9,117 nt of DNA, from positions 1 to 9,117 of the forward strand of contig URDM01000096.1 of assembly GCA_900546575.1 (NCBI GenBank), written 5' to 3'. Shown piece by piece: positions 5,251-9,117 of this stretch (the stretch's first letter is position 1; the number at the start of each line of letters is the position of its first letter). Below the pieces are notes generated by a model. The model saw nothing but the letters and a program-made list of their open reading frames with translations. It did no database searches and had not been told where the DNA came from. Position numbers and translations under genes: made by a program. Source of the DNA: an uncultured Prevotella sp. Its GTDB lineage: Bacteria > Bacteroidota > Bacteroidia > Bacteroidales > Bacteroidaceae.

Positions 5251-6597
5251 ATGAAAAAGACATTAATACTCATAGCAGCAGCAATTATGGGCTTCTCAAC
5301 CCCAATCCTCGCGCAGAGCGACGACAATGAGAAGGAAATCACCGTAACTAACGCTCAAGGCAAGAAAGAGGTTATCGACCTGCCTGAAGCGATGACAGCC
5401 GAATTCGACAGCTTGCTTTCGGCATACAACAACAAGACTTATCTGCAGGTCAACAACGACTGCAATATGTCGGACATCAACCCCGTCTACTCACCCGAGG
5501 TGTACAAGGAACGTCTGGCTCGCATCCCTTCAGTCATCGAAATGCCGTACAACGAAGTGGTACAGCAGTTCATCGACCGATACAGCGGACGCTTGCGCCG
5601 TTCTGTAAGCTTAATGCTTGGCGCACAAAACTTCTATATGCCACTGTTTGAAGAGGCTCTCGAAACATACGGACTGCCTCTCGAACTGAAGTATCTGCCC
5701 GTAATCGAGTCGGCACTCAACCCCAACGCCGTGTCGCGTGTGGGTGCTACAGGATTGTGGCAGTTTATGCTTGCCACCGGAAAGCGCTATGGCCTTGAGG
5801 TGAACTCGCTCGTTGACGAGCGCCGCGACCCCGTTCTTTCGTCCTATGCAGCAGCACAATACCTGCGCGATCTGTACAAGATATTCGGCGACTGGAACCT
5901 CGTTATCGCTGCATACAACTGCGGTCCGGAGAACATCAACAAGGCAATACACCGCTCAAAGGGCGAGAAAGACTACTGGCAGATATATCCCTACCTGCCA
6001 AAGGAGACACGCGGATATGTTCCGGCATTCATTGCTGCCAACTATATCATGAACTATTACTGCGACCACAACATCTGTCCGATGCGTGCCGAACTGCCTG
6101 CCAAGACCGATACAGTCGTAGTGAGCCGCGACATCCACTTCGAGCAGATAGCAAAAGTGCTGGGCATAGACGTCGACCAAATCAAACAGCTCAACCCGCA
6201 GTATCGACGCAACATCATCAACGGCAACGCCAAGCCCTCAGCTGTACGCCTGCCGGCTACATTGGTGAGCAGTTTCATCGACAACGAAGACTCTATATAC
6301 GCCTACCGACCCGAAGAATTGCTGGCAAAACGTACTGAGGTGGAGGTGAACAACACCACTCCTACATACTCACGCAGCAACACTTCAAGCTCAAGAAGCC
6401 GCAGTTCGTCATCGTCGAGACGCGGTCGTCACAGCAAGAAGAAGCGCTCACGTGGCGGTCGCAGCGTTACAATCCGCCAGGGCGATACTCTGTCGGAGAT
6501 TGCAGCACGCAACGGCACGACTGTGAAAAAGCTCAAGCGACTGAACAAAATCAGCGGAAGCAGCATTCGTGCCGGCAAGAAAATCAAAATCAAATAA
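5251..6597 (+). CDS. mltD: MltD-type lytic murein transglycosylase with C-terminal LysM
   Basis: A 448-residue exported enzyme. Family members cleave the MurNAc-GlcNAc bond of peptidoglycan, forming 1,6-anhydro-muropeptides. Residues 1-22 are a signal peptide (basic MKK, hydrophobic core, PILAQ). The cleavage site has no lipobox Cys, so this is probably periplasmic rather than a lipoprotein. The SLT domain (about 98-235) shows the catalytic Glu in LPVIESALNP (E153), GATGLWQFM (165-173) and AAYNCGPENINKA (220-232). A LysM-like stretch around 287-345 is degenerate. A Ser/Arg/Lys-rich linker (about 367-405) precedes a clear LysM domain (406-448, VTIRQGDTLSEIAARNG), which binds glycan. I prefer the ATG at 5251 over a TTG one codon earlier. 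The upstream region is A/T-rich without a Shine-Dalgarno sequence. It follows DUF5683 by 67 bp and probably shares its transcript. Confidence 0.93.
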   Translation: MKKTLILIAAAIMGFSTPILAQSDDNEKEITVTNAQGKKEVIDLPEAMTAEFDSLLSAYNNKTYLQVNNDCNMSDINPVYSPEVYKERLARIPSVIEMPYNEVVQQFIDRYSGRLRRSVSLMLGAQNFYMPLFEEALETYGLPLELKYLPVIESALNPNAVSRVGATGLWQFMLATGKRYGLEVNSLVDERRDPVLSSYAAAQYLRDLYKIFGDWNLVIAAYNCGPENINKAIHRSKGEKDYWQIYPYLPKETRGYVPAFIAANYIMNYYCDHNICPMRAELPAKTDTVVVSRDIHFEQIAKVLGIDVDQIKQLNPQYRRNIINGNAKPSAVRLPATLVSSFIDNEDSIYAYRPEELLAKRTEVEVNNTTPTYSRSNTSSSRSRSSSSSRRGRHSKKKRSRGGRSVTIRQGDTLSEIAARNGTTVKKLKRLNKISGSSIRAGKKIKIK

Positions 6598-6602
6598 TAT
6601 AA

Positions 6603-6625
6603 GTAGGCAGACCAATTCTGTCTAC
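6603..6625 (+). repeat. Hairpin after mltD
   Basis: GTAGGCAG (6603-6610) pairs with CTGTCTAC (6618-6625) through eight pairs, one of them G-U, with a 7-nt loop. It begins 5 bp after the mltD stop and sits directly before a second, GC-rich hairpin. The pair could form a composite 3'-end structure. Confidence 0.5.
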
Positions 6626-6630
6626 CGGAA

Positions 6631-6658
6631 CGGCGGGCTCATGTCCGCCGCTCTGTAT
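6631..6658 (+). terminator. Candidate terminator after mltD
   Basis: CGGCGG (6631-6636) pairs perfectly with CCGCCG (6645-6650) around an 8-nt loop, and a T-rich stretch (CTCTGTATTT, 6651-6660) follows. It is the most GC-rich stem in an otherwise AT-rich gap. It suggests that the parA-to-mltD transcript ends here, at least partly, and that rel has its own promoter. The T-tract is imperfect, so read-through is possible. Confidence 0.5.
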
Positions 6659-6731
6659 TTACATACAAATATGTCTCTTGACAACAAGGCACAAGCCTGA
6701 ATCTGTAACCTGAATTACGTATTAACTTAAA

Positions 6732-6738
6732 GGGAGGA
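6732..6738 (+). promoter_or_regulatory. Shine-Dalgarno sequence of rel
   Basis: GGGAGGA contains GGAGG (6733-6737), perfectly complementary to the 16S rRNA 3' end and 9 nt before the rel ATG. It is the only strong Shine-Dalgarno match in front of any gene in this window. The others have A/T-rich or repeat-derived leaders, as is common in Bacteroidetes. It also supports the chosen rel start. Confidence 0.65.
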
Positions 6739-6746
6739 CCCTAACT

Positions 6747-9017
6747 ATGGACGACCAGAACTTGAAAGACCAACAGCGAGAAGCCGCTGACAACAAAATG
6801 ATTGAGGACGCATTCAACGAAGTTCTCAAGATATACCTTGCATCACGACACCGCAGAAAGGTTGACATCATAAACAAAGCTTTCAACTTTGCACGACAGG
6901 CTCACAAAGGCGTGCGCCGACTTTCGGGCGAACCGTACATCATGCATCCTATTGCTGTGGCACGAATTGCCGTTGAGGAGATGGGACTCGGTTCTACCAG
7001 CATCTGCGCGGCGCTGCTCCACGACGTCGTGGAGGACACCGACTATACCGTCGAGGATATTTCCAATATCTTCGGCGAGCGCATTGCGCACATCGTCGAC
7101 GGTCTGACCAAGATTTCGGGCGGCATCTTCGGCGACCGCGCTTCGGCCCAAGCCGAAAACTTCAAGAAGCTCCTGCTCACCATGAGCGACGACATACGCG
7201 TCATACTTATTAAGATATGCGACCGTCTGCACAATATGCGCACACTCGCTTCGCAGCCAGCCAACAAGCAGTACAAGATTGCAGGCGAGACAATGTACAT
7301 CTATGCTCCGCTGGCAAACCGACTCGGACTGAACAAGATAAAGACCGAACTGGAGGACCTTTCGTTCAAGTATGAGCATCCCGACGAGTATAACTACATC
7401 AAGAACAAGCTCGCCGACACACAGGCTCAACGCGATACGCTCTTTGCAAACTTCACCGGACCTATACGCGAGGCTCTCGACCGTATGGGAATACAGTACG
7501 AACTCAAGGCACGCGTCAAAAGCCCCTACTCCATCTGGAACAAGATGCAGAACAAGCACGTCACCTTCGAGGAGATATACGACATCCTGGCGGTGCGCAT
7601 TATATATACGCCTAAGGTGCGTTCGGAGGAAATCAACGAGTGCTTCAAGATATACGTGGCAATAAGCCAGATATACAAATCGCACCCTGACCGACTCCGC
7701 GACTGGGTCAACCATCCCAAAGCCAACGGCTATCAGGCTCTGCACGTGACGCTGATGTCGAAGCAAGGCAAGTGGATTGAGGTGCAGATACGCTCCGACC
7801 ATATGGACGAGGTGGCTGAACAGGGATTCGCAGCACACTGGAAGTACAAGGAAGGCGGCAACGAAAACGTTGACGACGATTCCGAACTCAACAACTGGCT
7901 GTCGACAATCAAGGAGATTCTCGACGACCCGCAGCCCGATGCAATGGACTTTCTCGACACAATCAAGCTCAATCTCTTCGCAAGCGAGATATTCGTATTT
8001 ACCCCGAAGGGCGAAATCAAGACTATGCCTGCCGGATGTACGGCGCTCGACTTCGCATTCCAGATACACACTTTCCTCGGCTCGCATTGTATAGGTGCCA
8101 AGGTGAACCACAAGCTCGTGCCGCTGAGCCATCATCTGCAGAGCGGCGACCAGGTTGAAATCCTATCCTCAAAGTCGCAACATGTGCAGCCATCGTGGAT
8201 CAACTTCGTGTCAACTGCAAAAGCCAAGCAGAAGGTTATGGCTATACTGCGACGCGACAACCGCGAAACCCAGAAGAAGGGCGAGCAGATTCTCGACGAC
8301 TGGTTGAAGAAGAACGAGCTCGAGATGACCACTCCAGTGCTCAACAAGCTGTGCGAATTCCACGACATGCAGAAGCACGAAGACCTGTTTCTTGCCATCG
8401 GCAGACGCACAATACTGCTCGGCGACAAGGACGTTGAGGAACTGCTTGAAAAGAAGAAGAAGAACGAGACGACCAGCAGCTGGCTCAAGTATGTGCCCTT
8501 CTTCGGCCATAGCGAGAAAAAGGAAGGCAAGAAGGAAAACTTCTTCATTGTCGGCGAAGGCTTCAACAAGAAGAAACCCGTCATCATCAACGAGGAGAAT
8601 ATCTCGCAATTCATATTCCCCGCCTGTTGCCACGCTATTCCGGGCGATGACATACTGGGATATATCGACAACAAGAACCGCATCGAAATACACCGCCGCG
8701 ACTGCACCGTGGCAAACAAACTGAAGGCTGCCTATGGCAAACGCATTCTCGATGCCAAGTGGGATATGCATCAGGTGATGTTCTTCGACGCTACAATCGA
8801 GATACGAGGCATCGACCGCAAGCGCATGCTGCACGACGTTTCGGAGGTGATTTCCGACAAGCTCGATGTCAACATCCACAAGATGACCATCGAAAGCAAC
8901 GAAGGAATATTCGACGGACAGATTGAAATACGCGTACACGACCGTGATGAAGTGAAGAAGATTATGGGCGAACTGCGCAAGATTGAAGATATAAAGGAAG
9001 TGCTGCAGATACTCTAA
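6747..9017 (+). CDS. rel: Bifunctional (p)ppGpp synthetase/hydrolase (Rel/SpoT)
   Basis: A 756-residue long RelA/SpoT homologue of typical size, controlling the alarmone of the stringent response. The N-terminal HD hydrolase domain looks intact: RRLSGEPYIMHP (57-68, H67), LLHDVVEDT (90-98, H92 D93 E96 D97) and ICDRLHNM (157-164, D159 N163). The synthetase domain (about 240-370) has RVKSPYSIWNKM (256-267), IYDILAVRII (277-286, D279), NGYQALHVTL (327-336) and EVQIRS (345-350, E345), so both activities are predicted. The motif distinguishing Rel from RelA (RxKD versus ExDD) reads RLRD (316-319), Rel-like with Arg for Lys. Regulatory domains follow: TGS (413-473), a helical domain, a zinc-finger/RIS with FPACCHAIPGD and HRRDC (C627, C628, C653), and ACT (678-756). 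The ATG at 6747 has a good Shine-Dalgarno sequence. A preceding hairpin suggests separate transcription from mltD. Confidence 0.96.
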   Translation: MDDQNLKDQQREAADNKMIEDAFNEVLKIYLASRHRRKVDIINKAFNFARQAHKGVRRLSGEPYIMHPIAVARIAVEEMGLGSTSICAALLHDVVEDTDYTVEDISNIFGERIAHIVDGLTKISGGIFGDRASAQAENFKKLLLTMSDDIRVILIKICDRLHNMRTLASQPANKQYKIAGETMYIYAPLANRLGLNKIKTELEDLSFKYEHPDEYNYIKNKLADTQAQRDTLFANFTGPIREALDRMGIQYELKARVKSPYSIWNKMQNKHVTFEEIYDILAVRIIYTPKVRSEEINECFKIYVAISQIYKSHPDRLRDWVNHPKANGYQALHVTLMSKQGKWIEVQIRSDHMDEVAEQGFAAHWKYKEGGNENVDDDSELNNWLSTIKEILDDPQPDAMDFLDTIKLNLFASEIFVFTPKGEIKTMPAGCTALDFAFQIHTFLGSHCIGAKVNHKLVPLSHHLQSGDQVEILSSKSQHVQPSWINFVSTAKAKQKVMAILRRDNRETQKKGEQILDDWLKKNELEMTTPVLNKLCEFHDMQKHEDLFLAIGRRTILLGDKDVEELLEKKKKNETTSSWLKYVPFFGHSEKKEGKKENFFIVGEGFNKKKPVIINEENISQFIFPACCHAIPGDDILGYIDNKNRIEIHRRDCTVANKLKAAYGKRILDAKWDMHQVMFFDATIEIRGIDRKRMLHDVSEVISDKLDVNIHKMTIESNEGIFDGQIEIRVHDRDEVKKIMGELRKIEDIKEVLQIL

Positions 9018-9028
9018 CAAGTGCTGCA
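8999..9028 (+). repeat. 10-bp direct repeat at the rel stop
   Basis: AAGTGCTGCA occurs at 8999-9008, inside the last rel codons, and again at 9019-9028, just after the stop, with a 20-bp period. This could be a small tandem duplication across the stop codon. I see no known function. Confidence 0.5.
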
Positions 9029-9074
9029 TATAATATAAATAACCCGTTGGCGGAATTAATTTAAGTTGATAAAT

Positions 9075-9117
9075 ATGAGTAAAAGGTTGTATATATCGCT
9101 GATTTTTAGTAACTTAG
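9075..9117 (+). CDS. Possible start of a further gene, truncated by the window end
   Basis: An ATG at 9075 opens a frame that runs to the window edge (MSKRLYISLIFSNL). Basic residues followed by a hydrophobic run would fit the beginning of a signal peptide. The gap after rel (9018-9074) is AT-rich with no clear terminator or promoter. Fourteen codons are too few to identify a product or to be sure it is coding. Confidence 0.3.
   Translation, partial: MSKRLYISLIFSNL

Noticed and set aside
7738..7753. CACGTG core (7743-7748) as a parS site
   Set aside because: It lies in the rel coding sequence and lacks the TGTTT/AAACA arms, so it is probably codon coincidence.
6843..8135. A 430-codon open frame antisense to rel
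   Set aside because: The rel frame is confirmed by many catalytic and regulatory motifs. The antisense frame is a by-product of its codon usage and has no domain signature.
8211..9029. A 272-codon open frame antisense to the rel 3' half
   Set aside because: It is a shadow of rel without any recognisable protein features.

Overview
The window looks like chromosomal DNA from a Bacteroidales bacterium, most likely Prevotella or a close relative. Three things point there: the gene order surE-lpxB diverging from parA-parB-DUF5683-mltD-rel (which I recall as conserved in Bacteroidales but could not check here), the presence of a DUF5683 protein, and Bacteroidetes-type promoter -7 boxes (TAnnTTTG) on both sides of the divergent intergenic region. 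All seven full-length genes are intact and look like ordinary core genes. I see no transposase, phage gene, CRISPR array, tRNA or rRNA.

Layout. Positions 1-475 contain no credible gene but hold a cluster of palindromes built on a CAAAAGGGG/CCCCTTTTG core (98-224), then about 200 bp of unassigned sequence and a hairpin next to the lpxB stop. From 2414 leftward run surE (stationary-phase nucleotidase) and lpxB (lipid A disaccharide synthase), a likely two-gene operon. A 100-bp divergent promoter region (2415-2514) carries one -7 box for each direction and a 12-bp palindrome between them. Rightward from 2515 come parA and parB (chromosome segregation), a membrane-associated DUF5683 protein whose start overlaps the parB stop, and a MltD-type lytic transglycosylase with a C-terminal LysM domain. 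After a 149-bp gap containing several hairpins comes a long Rel/SpoT-type (p)ppGpp synthetase/hydrolase. The last 43 bases may begin another gene.

Working together. The genes link chromosome partitioning (parAB), envelope construction and remodelling (lpxB, mltD, DUF5683) and starvation signalling (rel, surE). The DUF5683 gene is positioned for translational coupling to parB, but its function is not known to me.

The least expected feature is non-coding. Two spacers (surE-lpxB and parA-parB) are largely made of degenerate 7-bp tandem repeats, in three different sequence families. Two of the tracts run into the 3' end of the upstream gene and encode its last residues and stop codon. Almost every unit carries a stop trinucleotide on the coding strand. 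Because 7 is not a multiple of 3, each tract therefore places stops in all three frames. These heptamer tracts and the left-end palindromes are the best candidates here for something under-described.
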